DNA of 8,239 bases from Acidobacteriaceae bacterium (GCA_030049955.1 JASIJX010000194.1:1-8239); one strand, 5' to 3'. Positions 1 through 7,906 are shown, numbered from the stretch's first letter. Notes: a model not told the origin generated them from the letters alone. Made by a program: numbers and translations.

Positions 1-1
1 T

Positions 2-1990
2 CACCTTCGACTGATGGGCGGTCTCGTCGCTGTCCGGATCAGACCAGGCATCGTGCGAATTCCACGTGTGCTCGTCCATCAGCACGATGTTCTTCCACAT
101 GCGATCGAGTGCACCCTTATCCGCAGCAAGGCGTGGATTCACGAGAGAAGACAATGTGGCGAGCTTCTCCGCCGAAGGCGCGCGGCTCTCATTCTGCCGC
201 TCCATCGCCGCTTCGCGCGCGTTCGCCGCAATGCCATCCTCCCAGTACGGCCCTCCATCCCCACTTACCGTAGGGAACTCGCCGCCAAATTGCTGCGCAA
301 TCGCCTGGAGAGCGTCATGAAAGCCCGAGTATTTGATTTGCGGATACGCCCATTTCTCGTTCCAAGCTGCAGCAAACTCCACTTGCTGCGGGAACAAGTC
401 AGTGTTCTCCTGCTGCGTGCCGTACAGAATCACCGCGTCAGCCTTGTAGCTGGGGCGGTCATACGTTTTCAAAAAAACCGGGACCGTTGCTCGCCCCGCA
501 TTCACCTGCGGCGGAACGCCAAACAGAATTCCGCCCTCCCAGTAATGCCGCCCATACCAGAACAGAACTTTGCCGCCATCCGGACCCACCCACCAGAACG
601 GCGAATTCTCATTCAGCCGTCCCTGGATGAGAACCGGCGCGCGCGTAAGATGCCCGTTCGGTCCAGCAATAAAGTACTGAATTCCCGCCGCCGCCAGGAT
701 GGACGCATACGACCACGAGTAACTGGGCACGTCAGTAATGTTTGCATAGTTGAACGGCGTGCCGTGCTCGCGGCTGAAGGCGGCGCTGAAGTAGAGCGAG
801 CGGATAAGAGCCTCTGCCGTCGGAAAGCCGGTGAGAATCTCCGCATAATTAGCTGGCACAAACAACTGCCCGGTCTTCATGGCCGAAATGGCGTGTTGCT
901 GATCCGCGGCAGAGCGCGTCTGCATAAACTGATCGAGGTCCCACGATCCATCCACGCTGAACTTAAAACCCGGCGTGCGCTCGGCAAAATCCATCGCTTC
1001 ATCTATCGCGCGGTCCTGAATGGCCGCAACCTTCGGCTGGTAATCGGAGTAGCCGATATCGAGATGAATATGCGGCACAAGGTAGAGCGTCCATTTCTTT
1101 TTCGGAGCAATGACGCTCTCGGCGGTGTAGCGCCGTCCGCCAATCTTCCATTCGAGCTGCGCTTTCGAGCCTGCAGGAAACGCGGGAACGGCAAACTCGG
1201 CTCTCCGTTCACCGAAATCTTCATCGCCAGTCAGCGGAGCGCGAAACCGGTTATCACCAACCATCAGCTGGAGAAAATCATTTGCTCCGGCCCGCCCGCT
1301 GCCGCGCACGTAAACATCTACCAGTTCCTTCAGCCCGCTGCCCTGGCGCACATAGAAGACCGTTGGCTGAACCGCCGACACCGATGCTGGTGCAAGATCG
1401 GCGGCCGCGGCTGTATCAAGCTCGATCGCATCGTAGGTCAGGCTTGCGTCGTCCACAACACGGTCCGGCGACTGGATTGCCTGAAAAGTCATCCGATCTT
1501 CGCCGGAGTGCAGAAAGCTCCCTGGAAAGACGAACGAAATATCGGCGGGAGCGTGCACAGACTGGAAAGTGTCGTCGGAGTCGCCCATCCGCGCGTCCGG
1601 CGGCGAGTCAGGGTAAAAAAGGCCGCAGTGCTCATTCACGCAGATGCGCAACGCAGGCAGGCTCCGGCTCTCCATGAGCAAAGCGACGCGCAGCCGATAA
1701 GCGGTGGCCGGCGCGCCGCTGATGGAAAAGCGAATCGCGCGTGGCGCTGTTGCGGCTGAAGTATTTCCGCGATCGGCAGGTTGGCTCGCATACCACTGCG
1801 CAGCGAAATCCGGACTGGCGGCATCGGCAACCACCTGCGACGACGGCGCTCCCGGTGCGAACTCGTTCGAAGCGCCATCAAAAACTCCCAGCCGGAAAAC
1901 CGCACCTGGGCTATGTATCTGAGCCTGAGCGCCGGCACAAAGGGACAACGTGATCAGCCCCGCCGCAACGATTCCGATCTGCTCTTTCAT
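2..1990 (-). CDS. Secreted GH38-type alpha-mannosidase-like enzyme with N-terminal carbohydrate-binding-like domain (3' end outside window)
   Basis: An uninterrupted minus-strand frame of 663 codons runs off the left edge. Residues 1-23 form a signal peptide (basic start, hydrophobic core, AGAQA cleavage region), so the enzyme is probably periplasmic or secreted. Residues about 30-192 contain a FRLGVFDGASNEF start and a TYDAIELD end, resembling the beta-sandwich domain at the C-terminus of family 4 polysaccharide lyases. Residues about 300 onward match the GH38 catalytic domain: LVPHIHLDIGY supplies presumed zinc ligands H309 and D311, ITDVPSYSW supplies D420 as presumed nucleophile and zinc ligand, and LMDEHTWN supplies H641 as a presumed fourth ligand. 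The family cleaves alpha-mannosides with retention; the actual substrate cannot be read here. The start at 1990 is chosen because it places the signal peptide at the N-terminus, although its ribosome-binding site is weak (GGGAC). It lies downstream of the TonB-dependent receptor and may be co-transcribed with it. Family assignment is fairly sure, activity is not. Confidence 0.85.
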   Translation of the reverse strand, partial: MKEQIGIVAAGLITLSLCAGAQAQIHSPGAVFRLGVFDGASNEFAPGAPSSQVVADAASPDFAAQWYASQPADRGNTSAATAPRAIRFSISGAPATAYRLRVALLMESRSLPALRICVNEHCGLFYPDSPPDARMGDSDDTFQSVHAPADISFVFPGSFLHSGEDRMTFQAIQSPDRVVDDASLTYDAIELDTAAAADLAPASVSAVQPTVFYVRQGSGLKELVDVYVRGSGRAGANDFLQLMVGDNRFRAPLTGDEDFGERRAEFAVPAFPAGSKAQLEWKIGGRRYTAESVIAPKKKWTLYLVPHIHLDIGYSDYQPKVAAIQDRAIDEAMDFAERTPGFKFSVDGSWDLDQFMQTRSAADQQHAISAMKTGQLFVPANYAEILTGFPTAEALIRSLYFSAAFSREHGTPFNYANITDVPSYSWSYASILAAAGIQYFIAGPNGHLTRAPVLIQGRLNENSPFWWVGPDGGKVLFWYGRHYWEGGILFGVPPQVNAGRATVPVFLKTYDRPSYKADAVILYGTQQENTDLFPQQVEFAAAWNEKWAYPQIKYSGFHDALQAIAQQFGGEFPTVSGDGGPYWEDGIAANAREAAMERQNESRAPSAEKLATLSSLVNPRLAADKGALDRMWKNIVLMDEHTWNSHDAWSDPDSDETAHQSKV

Positions 1991-2221
1991 CACTGCCGGT
2001 CCCGTTCTTTGCTTGCCAATTCCACTGTTAGTTGAGGCTGGCGCACCGCCGACAAAGGTGGAGGTTGCAGCGACAGATTGAGCAGCGCCGCCGGACAGTA
2101 ACAGGGACGAACTTGAGTGCAGCGGGGATTCTTCGCGGCCGTTCATGGGGACGCGCGCGCCGTAGAGAGATCCCGGCCTTCCGAGCGCCGGCTCGCGAGG
2201 GCGAGCCGGCGTCGGTTCGAA
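1991..2221. other. Intergenic gap between receptor and GH38 genes
   Basis: This 231-bp gap separates two genes on the same strand. It contains the hairpin at 2186-2211 and no convincing sigma-70 promoter on the minus strand. The minus frame of the GH38 gene remains open to an ATG at 2146, but that start has no ribosome-binding site and would bury the signal peptide behind 52 low-complexity residues, so I treat the stretch as untranslated. Confidence 0.55.
2186..2211 (-). terminator. Strong GC-rich hairpin after the receptor gene (terminator-like or processing/stabilising stem)
   Basis: CGCCGGCTCG (2186-2195) and CGAGCCGGCG (2202-2211) are perfect reverse complements around a 6-base loop, starting 10 bases past the receptor stop codon in the direction of transcription. 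No T-run follows on the minus strand (the next bases read CTCGGAAGG), so it is not a classical intrinsic terminator. It could attenuate or stabilise a receptor-GH38 transcript, giving different levels of the two proteins. Confidence 0.45.
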
Positions 2222-5200
2222 TCAGAACGACAACTTCAACGAGCCTTGTCCCTCGCGGGCTTCTTGTTCAGTGCTGATCTCGCCATTCGAAGCACTTCCC
2301 ACGGTAGTGGTTGGGCCCTTGGGGTTGGTGTGATTAAGCGCGTTGAAGAATTCCGCACGGAACTGCAGGTGCACACGCTCGGTAAACGCAAAGGTCTTGT
2401 ACAGGGCCATGTTGAAGTCTTCGGTGCCCGGATCGCGGATTGTCCCGTTACCCACGGTGCCGAAGTAGCCGCTGGTTGGCTTTACATAGGAGGTCGTGCT
2501 GAACCAAAGGCTCGTGCCCGGGTTGCGCCATTGCTTCGGGTAAGTAACCGGAGCCACCTGATTCGGGCGCGTCGCCAGGCCAAGGCTGGGTTCGGAGCCT
2601 CCTGAGGCGTTGACGCCCGTGCCACTCAAGCCCATAGTGGCTGTGCCGCCGCTCTGCAGCGTGGTCATGTCGGAGTATTGCCAGCCGCCCAGCAACTGCT
2701 TCACCCACCACCGCGAGTACTGCAGACGCGGCAGATAGTAAATCGCGCTTACCGTAAACACCTGCGGAATGTCGTTGCTGGAGTTTCCGTAGGCTGCGGC
2801 AATGTTATACGCGTTCTGGAATCCGCCGAAGTTATCAAGGCCGTGCGACCACGTATATGCAGCCGTCAGGTAAAGGTTCTTTGTGGTCTGGTGCTTCAGG
2901 CTAAGTTCCAGAGCATTCCAGTTGCTCTTGCCGATGTTCTCGTTGTAAGTGATGTTGCCGTATCCCTGGTAGGGAGCGTAGTACGCGTTCGAATAGCCGG
3001 AGATGTTATTGAGGTTCGGATTGAAGTTGTAACTTACTCCACTCACCGTCACCGGGCCGGACTGATTGATGTTGATGTTGGTGCTGCCGGCGCCCTGAAT
3101 GCTGCCTGCTCCGGCAACTGACGCGATCCAGTTAGTCGCAAACTGCTGCTGCCAGCTCAGACTGTAGGTCTCGATGTGGCTGGCGCGATAGTTCTGAAGA
3201 TCTTCGCCGCTTTCCGTAGGCACGGTGGGTGCTGTTAACGCGCCGGCCGGATCGTCGAAGTTGGATGTGGTCAGGTTCACGGCGTTCACCGTGGGATAAC
3301 CGAGGCAGCCTCCCTCGTCGCATCCCTGCCCGGCAGTCTCGTAATACGTCAGGCCAAAGCCGCCGCGCAGCGAGGATTTACCGTTCCCGAAAACGTCCCA
3401 TGCAAAGCCGCCCACGGGAGCCCAGTAACTCTTGTGGGCGCTGCTCAGGTTAAGCGGAACGCTATTCAGGCCGTTCTGGATGATGCCGTTGGTGGGGTTG
3501 TAACCTCCGCTGGGGGTTGTAATCACGCCGGAAGTTGAAACCGCCGGAGCCTGTTGAGAATTGAACAGAGCCGGATTGAAGTCGTCGATAAATCCTGCCT
3601 GCTCCGTTGGCCAAGGCATGTACGTGTAGCGCAAGCCGCCCGAAATTGTGAGCCGCCGCGCCACATGCCACGTCTCCTCAACGTACGGGGAAGCGAGCTT
3701 GTAGTGCGCGTAGGTGCGGACGCCGGCGCTGCCCTGGCTGAAGCTGGACGCCAGCCCGAGCAGGTAGTCCGGCATGGAGTTGCCCGTTGCATAACCGCTG
3801 AAGGCGAGGTATCCCTGAACAACGCTTGGCGCGGACCAGTGGCGTTCCGTGCCCAGGAACATGGTGAAGCCGGCCTGCAGGAAGTGCTTGCCGTGCGCCC
3901 AGCTCCAGTCGTCTGTGATCGTGTCATGCAGCTCCGTTGCACGCGGCACAATGTAGTTCGACGACGTGCCGAACTTTGTCCAGCCGTTCGAGGGCGCAAT
4001 GCTGGGCAGGTAGTTCTGCACGTAGGAGCCGCGATAGGGCAGAGTCTGGTTGAATCCCGGGACGTCGGACAGTAGATGAACCCCGCCGATGTCGTGAGTC
4101 CCGTCGAAAATGCCAATCGACGCGCTGGTCTGGTTGGTCATCGTGGGCGAGAGAAGCTGCCTCAGCTGGGCTTGGAAGCCTTGGTCGTCGGTGTCAAACA
4201 GATCGTAGTTCGTAGTCCAGGGCGTGCCGAATCTTCCCTGGTTGCCACCCTTGTACGTCTGTTCTTCCACCATGTACTCGCCGGTGAGCCGCAGCTTGGA
4301 GGTAAGATCGTGGTCCACCTTGCCGAGCAAGTCCACCTGGTCGGTGATGGTGGGGTTGGTGTTCAGGTAATCGGTTGCTGCGCTGGTCGCGCTATATGTG
4401 CCGGTCGATATGTCGTTAGGCAAGGGAACGATCGCGTTGAGAAGTTCTAGAGCGTTCGTGTCCACGCGCGCGGCCGGAATGATCCAGTTGCCGTTGGAAT
4501 CCTGCTGGAAGCAGGAAGTAGTGCTGCCTGCCTTGCAATGCCCCGAGGGCAGGCTGGGATCGGTCAGATAAGCGATGCCATAAGGCCCGCCGATACCCGG
4601 AATCGGCGAAGCGCTGGTTCCGGGGAACAGCAGCTCGTTGTTCGGCGTCCCCTGCCCGCGCATCGTAGCCAGCGGAGCCTGACCCGTGGTTTGTCCGCCC
4701 GCTTCCTGCCGCACCCACTGCTGGTTGAAGTAGAAGAAGGTCTTGGATTTGTCGCGCGAATACAGGTGCGGCACAAAGAGTGGACCACCGAGGTCGTATC
4801 CAAAGATGTTCCAGTTCATCACCGTCGGCGTCTTGCTGAAGTACTGGGTTGCGTTCAGATCGGTATTGCGCAGGAACTCCCATGCGTCGCCGTGGTAGGT
4901 GTTGGTGCCGCTCTTGGTTTCCACTACAATGGCGCTTGCGCCCATCAGCGAGTACTGCGCGCTGAAGTTGTTCTGCAGCGCCTTCACTTCCGTGATTTCG
5001 TCCGGGTTCGGCGTGACGATGTTCTCGTCGTGGACCACGTTCGAAGAGATCCACAATCCGTCGAGGTAATAGATCGCTCCCGTCTCGCCTGAGCCGCCGC
5101 TGCCGGTCGTTGTTCCGCCGTTCACCAGCAGAGTGTTGGTCGTGCTGTAACCGCCCGTGCCCATGGTCGCCACTGGCGAGCTGTTGATTACGCCCGGCAT

Positions 5201-5707
5201 CAGCGAGCCAAGCTGCTCAAAATTCCGCCCGTTCAGCGGCAGCTCCTGCGCCTCTTCGCCGGAAATTGTGCCAGAAATCTCCGATGTTACGGTCTGCACC
5301 TGCGCCGCAGTGCTGCTTACAGTAACCGTCGTCGCCACGCTCGAGGGCTTCAGCGTCGCATGCACCGAGTACGTAGCCATCGGCTCCAGATAGATGTTGG
5401 TCTCGCGGTAGATCGAAAAGCCTGGGTCCGAAACGGAAACGTCGTAGTGGCTCGAAGGTAGTCCCACCTGGACAAAGTTTCCGGTGGCGTTTGAATCCGT
5501 CCGCGTCACTGTCCTGGTCTCAACCTCGGTAATGGTTACCTGGGCGCCGGGCACTGCCGCTCCCGACTGATCCACCACGAATCCGCTGATGGTGCCGGTA
5601 GTGGTCAGCTGGGCTTCGCTGCGGCCGCTTGCCGCCAAAAGCCAGATCGCTGCTGCACAGACCGGGAAGAGTGCCTTCCAACTAATTGTTCTTATCACCT
5701 GCTTCAT
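2222..5707 (-). CDS. Oar-like TonB-dependent outer-membrane receptor with carboxypeptidase-regulatory-like N-terminal domain
   Basis: The predicted protein has 1161 residues, the usual size for the large acidobacterial Oar/TonB-dependent family. Residues 1-33 are a signal peptide ending near GRSEAQ. Residues about 36-125 form a beta-sandwich CarboxypepD_reg-like domain (GTISGFVVDQSGAAVPGAQV). The plug follows, with the characteristic ELPLNGRNFEQL (about 155-166), IYYLDG (about 211-216) and ALQNNFSAQYSLMGASAIVV (243-262). The remainder is a beta-barrel rich in aromatic and Asn/Gly/Ser/Thr residues, with the family's LQFRAEFFNALNHTNP near the end and a terminal Phe, as expected for outer-membrane insertion. 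The family is thought to bind or import large ligands such as glycan fragments; the ligand is unknown. The frame is open to an ATG at 6067, but the start at 5707 is preferred because the signal peptide begins there and GGAGG lies 10 bases upstream (5718-5722). It is divergent from the membrane regulator and upstream of the GH38 gene, suggesting a shared pathway. Confidence 0.92.
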   Translation of the reverse strand: MKQVIRTISWKALFPVCAAAIWLLAASGRSEAQLTTTGTISGFVVDQSGAAVPGAQVTITEVETRTVTRTDSNATGNFVQVGLPSSHYDVSVSDPGFSIYRETNIYLEPMATYSVHATLKPSSVATTVTVSSTAAQVQTVTSEISGTISGEEAQELPLNGRNFEQLGSLMPGVINSSPVATMGTGGYSTTNTLLVNGGTTTGSGGSGETGAIYYLDGLWISSNVVHDENIVTPNPDEITEVKALQNNFSAQYSLMGASAIVVETKSGTNTYHGDAWEFLRNTDLNATQYFSKTPTVMNWNIFGYDLGGPLFVPHLYSRDKSKTFFYFNQQWVRQEAGGQTTGQAPLATMRGQGTPNNELLFPGTSASPIPGIGGPYGIAYLTDPSLPSGHCKAGSTTSCFQQDSNGNWIIPAARVDTNALELLNAIVPLPNDISTGTYSATSAATDYLNTNPTITDQVDLLGKVDHDLTSKLRLTGEYMVEEQTYKGGNQGRFGTPWTTNYDLFDTDDQGFQAQLRQLLSPTMTNQTSASIGIFDGTHDIGGVHLLSDVPGFNQTLPYRGSYVQNYLPSIAPSNGWTKFGTSSNYIVPRATELHDTITDDWSWAHGKHFLQAGFTMFLGTERHWSAPSVVQGYLAFSGYATGNSMPDYLLGLASSFSQGSAGVRTYAHYKLASPYVEETWHVARRLTISGGLRYTYMPWPTEQAGFIDDFNPALFNSQQAPAVSTSGVITTPSGGYNPTNGIIQNGLNSVPLNLSSAHKSYWAPVGGFAWDVFGNGKSSLRGGFGLTYYETAGQGCDEGGCLGYPTVNAVNLTTSNFDDPAGALTAPTVPTESGEDLQNYRASHIETYSLSWQQQFATNWIASVAGAGSIQGAGSTNININQSGPVTVSGVSYNFNPNLNNISGYSNAYYAPYQGYGNITYNENIGKSNWNALELSLKHQTTKNLYLTAAYTWSHGLDNFGGFQNAYNIAAAYGNSSNDIPQVFTVSAIYYLPRLQYSRWWVKQLLGGWQYSDMTTLQSGGTATMGLSGTGVNASGGSEPSLGLATRPNQVAPVTYPKQWRNPGTSLWFSTTSYVKPTSGYFGTVGNGTIRDPGTEDFNMALYKTFAFTERVHLQFRAEFFNALNHTNPKGPTTTVGSASNGEISTEQEAREGQGSLKLSF

Positions 5708-6020
5708 TTCTTCCACGCCTCCAATGGTGTTGCTCCACGTTGTTGTCCTAATAAATTCGCCAGAACACTGTCCCGGCGAACTGCATGATCCCGGAATGGG
5801 CCGCGTACCGGTCTCCGAAAACTGCTTTCCCAAGCGCCTTCTCGGTGCCCGCTCCAACTCGCGCGTCGCCGGGCCGATGCTTCGAGAGCTGCGAGTAAGC
5901 TTTCTTCGAAACGCGCGCAGCACAGGAGAACCGTAGCGATGCCGCCCGCCAGGATTTATTACGGCCGGATAACAATGAGCCTCTGGCATTACAACGAACA
6001 AGTCAATTCTCAGTGGAACT

Positions 6021-6037
6021 ACAGTGGGCACCACTGT
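6021..6037. promoter_or_regulatory. Perfect palindrome, candidate operator
   Basis: ACAGTGG (6021-6027) and CCACTGT (6031-6037) are perfect inverted repeats around a GCA centre. The size and symmetry suit a dimeric DNA-binding protein. It lies about 315 bases upstream of the receptor start and 415 upstream of the regulator start, so it could serve either gene from a distance. The binding protein is unknown; the neighbouring regulator is the obvious candidate but this is inference. Confidence 0.4.
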
Positions 6038-6285
6038 GGTCGCCAGCGGAATTTTTGTGGATCTCAATCTTCAGCTGGTTTTTCGCACATCGAACGGTTC
6101 GCAGCCTGGAACCGGTCTGATTTGTGCGATTTGGACTAGCTTGCGCGCGCCGTAACCCCCAAGTGCCGCCTGGGAATGGTTCGAGGGCGGTGCAGTCTGC
6201 GCGCGGAGATTATGCTCGCTCCAATATCAGGTCTAGAACTGGGTCCGGGGCCGCTCAACGGTCAGTTTCAGGGCACGCCCTCAGG

Positions 6286-6315
6286 TTGAGAATGTCTGTC
6301 TCAGTGGAATAGAAT
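6286..6315 (+). promoter_or_regulatory. Candidate sigma-70 promoter for the membrane regulator gene
   Basis: TTGAGA (6286-6291, five of six consensus bases) and TAGAAT (6310-6315, five of six) are separated by 18 bases. Transcription would start near 6322 and leave an untranslated leader of about 130 bases before the ATG at 6454. One copy of the TCTCAGTGGAA repeat (6299-6309) fills the spacer next to the -10 box. Confidence 0.4.
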
Positions 6316-6453
6316 TTTTTCGCGACTCATTGGCCGGAAATACGTAGCCAAATATGTGGCCCCACGGACGGCTTACGGTGAAGAACCGCATCCGGTTGGG
6401 AGGATGGAAGGGCCGTCAGGGGTCCGGTTGAACCATGACGTCCTGAAGACAAG

Positions 6454-7809
6454 ATGCCCGAAGATCACGTGCCCGAAACTAATACGTTGGAACTGCGCGA
6501 AGAAGAGAATTTGCCGGCAGCCGAGACACCCGACAGGCTGGCCTGCTGGGCACTGCTCGAGCGTCTTTGCGCGAGCGGGCAATTGCGGCGCTCCGCCCGC
6601 CTGCAGGAACTGCTCTTCTTTCTCGGAAAACGGTCTCTGGACGAACATTGCGACCGGCTGCACGAGCAGGAGATCGGGGCCCGGATCTTCAATCGGCCGG
6701 ATTCCTACGACACCAGCGTCGACAATATCGTTCGCACCAATGTCAGCGACCTGCGCCGGCGCATCGAGGCTTACTTTAACTCCGAGGGAGCGAACGAGAA
6801 GCTGCTCGTCGAGATTCCGCGCGGCAGCTATATTCCCGTCTTCCGGTACCGCGCCGTCCAACTGGAAGTTTCTGCCGGCATCCCGCTCCACACCCAGAAA
6901 GTCCTCACCGAACCCGCAACACCCGCGGCGCAAACCACGCCCCTTGCGCCCAAAGCACGTGGGAAGACCGCGTCTCTGGCGGCCGGGGTGTTGATCCTTG
7001 CTCTTGCCGTTGCCTGCATTTACTTCTGGAGCCAGTACCGCGCGCTGCGTCAGTCCATATTCGCCTGGCAGTATCGGCCCTCTGTGGCGGCATTATGGAA
7101 TGGCATACTCGGCGCCAACCCAAGCACAGATGTTGTCATCTCCGACGCCGGCATTGGATTGACCGAGGCTCTCAGCCGGCAGACGTTCACTCTCGACCAG
7201 TATTTGGCCCACAGCTACTTCGGGCAGTTGCAGGCCGGTCCCTACAGCCCCGATATGCACGCGGCGCTCAATCGGATTCTCTCGTGGAACCTGGCCAGCC
7301 CCGACGAATTCATGCTCGCGCGCCGCATCCTCGCGCTCGATCCACTGGGCAAGCAATTGCATCTTTACAACGCGCGCAACTACATGCCCGACCTCGTCAA
7401 GCACGACAATGTCATCCTCATCGGCGCGCGCAAAACCAATCCCTGGGACGAGATCTTCGATAATCAGATGAACTTCATCACCGAGTTCGACAGTCCCCGC
7501 GTCATCAACCGCGCCCCTGCCGCAGGCGAACAGGCGGTTTATCCAGAAACCGGCTCTGTCGGCTACTGCGTCATTGCTTTCCTCCCCAACCCCAGCCATA
7601 ACGGCGTGGTCCTGCTCATCGACGGCACGAATGCCGAAGCGACAGAAGCCGCCGGAGACTTTCTACTCTCCGAAGATCAGCTTTCGGCCTTCAAAAAGTT
7701 GCTGCACGTCTCCGAGTTGCCCTACTTCCAGGTTCTCTTGAAGGTCTCCTCCGTTCGCGGCACGCCGCTTTCCACCACCGTTCAGGCATACCGCGCTGGC
7801 CAGCATTGA
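6454..7809 (+). CDS. Single-pass membrane protein with winged-helix-like N-terminal domain and extracytoplasmic domain of unknown function
   Basis: The predicted protein has 451 residues. Residues about 26-130 match the winged-helix-like domain widespread in acidobacterial regulators and adenylate-cyclase-like proteins: an RRSARLQELLFFL helix, LHEQEIGARIFNRP, VDNIVRTNVSDLRRRIEAYF and the wing-like IPRGSYIPVF. A Pro/Ala/Thr-rich linker (about 150-168) and a basic KARGK precede a transmembrane helix at about 171-192, which predicts a cytoplasmic N-terminus and an exported C-terminus of about 255 residues. That C-terminal part looks alpha/beta, with TDVVISDAGIGL (about 225-236), NVILIGARKTNPWDEIF (319-335) and GVVLLIDGTNAEATEAAGDF (384-403); I do not know its function. 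Topology resembles CadC/ToxR-type one-component regulators. An in-frame TGA at 6436 makes 6454 the first usable ATG; the ribosome-binding site is weak (GAAGA). Its divergent position suggests control of the receptor-GH38 pair. DNA binding has not been shown. Confidence 0.85.
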   Translation: MPEDHVPETNTLELREEENLPAAETPDRLACWALLERLCASGQLRRSARLQELLFFLGKRSLDEHCDRLHEQEIGARIFNRPDSYDTSVDNIVRTNVSDLRRRIEAYFNSEGANEKLLVEIPRGSYIPVFRYRAVQLEVSAGIPLHTQKVLTEPATPAAQTTPLAPKARGKTASLAAGVLILALAVACIYFWSQYRALRQSIFAWQYRPSVAALWNGILGANPSTDVVISDAGIGLTEALSRQTFTLDQYLAHSYFGQLQAGPYSPDMHAALNRILSWNLASPDEFMLARRILALDPLGKQLHLYNARNYMPDLVKHDNVILIGARKTNPWDEIFDNQMNFITEFDSPRVINRAPAAGEQAVYPETGSVGYCVIAFLPNPSHNGVVLLIDGTNAEATEAAGDFLLSEDQLSAFKKLLHVSELPYFQVLLKVSSVRGTPLSTTVQAYRAGQH

Positions 7810-7906
7810 TCTCGCCGCAAGCCCGCCTGGCAGCACTGATGCAATCACCCGGATAGCACTTCAACTTCCGCCCGAACCCCTCGCCGAACGTCCTCGCAGC
7901 ACCCTG

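Larger units (their letters stand above)
5708..6453. other. Long divergent intergenic regulatory region
   Basis: This 746-bp region lies between the leftward receptor gene and the rightward regulator gene. Short open frames here show no recognisable domain, good ribosome-binding site or typical codon use. It contains a 17-bp perfect palindrome (6021-6037), an 11-bp direct repeat TCTCAGTGGAA (6008-6018 and 6299-6309) and a plausible rightward promoter (6286-6315). I found no convincing sigma-70 promoter for the receptor; the best minus-strand hexamers, near 5748-5774, are badly spaced. A small RNA or long leader cannot be excluded. Confidence 0.6.

Noticed and set aside
14..1759. A 581-codon plus-strand open frame antisense to the GH38 gene
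   Set aside because: Its translation is Arg-rich with no recognisable domain, signal peptide or ribosome-binding site, whereas the opposite strand encodes clear GH38 motifs throughout. It is a shadow frame created by the codon use of the real gene.
5967..5976. GGATAACAAT, identical to part of the E. coli lac operator
   Set aside because: Only half of the operator matches, without the symmetric partner, and no LacI-family gene is present; a ten-base match can arise by chance.
5708..6067. N-terminal extension of the TonB-dependent receptor to an ATG at 6067
   Set aside because: The extra 120 residues are Arg/Pro/Thr-rich with no domain and would place the signal peptide internally. The ATG at 5707 has GGAGG upstream and is directly followed by the signal peptide.
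5939..6312. Small plus-strand open frames (66 and 62 codons) in the divergent intergenic region
   Set aside because: They lack ribosome-binding sites and recognisable sequence, and overlap in different frames; no support for translation.
6330..6351. TTGGC...GCCAA inverted repeat downstream of the predicted regulator promoter
   Set aside because: Arms are only 5 bases with a 12-base spacer, which is expected by chance in a region of this length.
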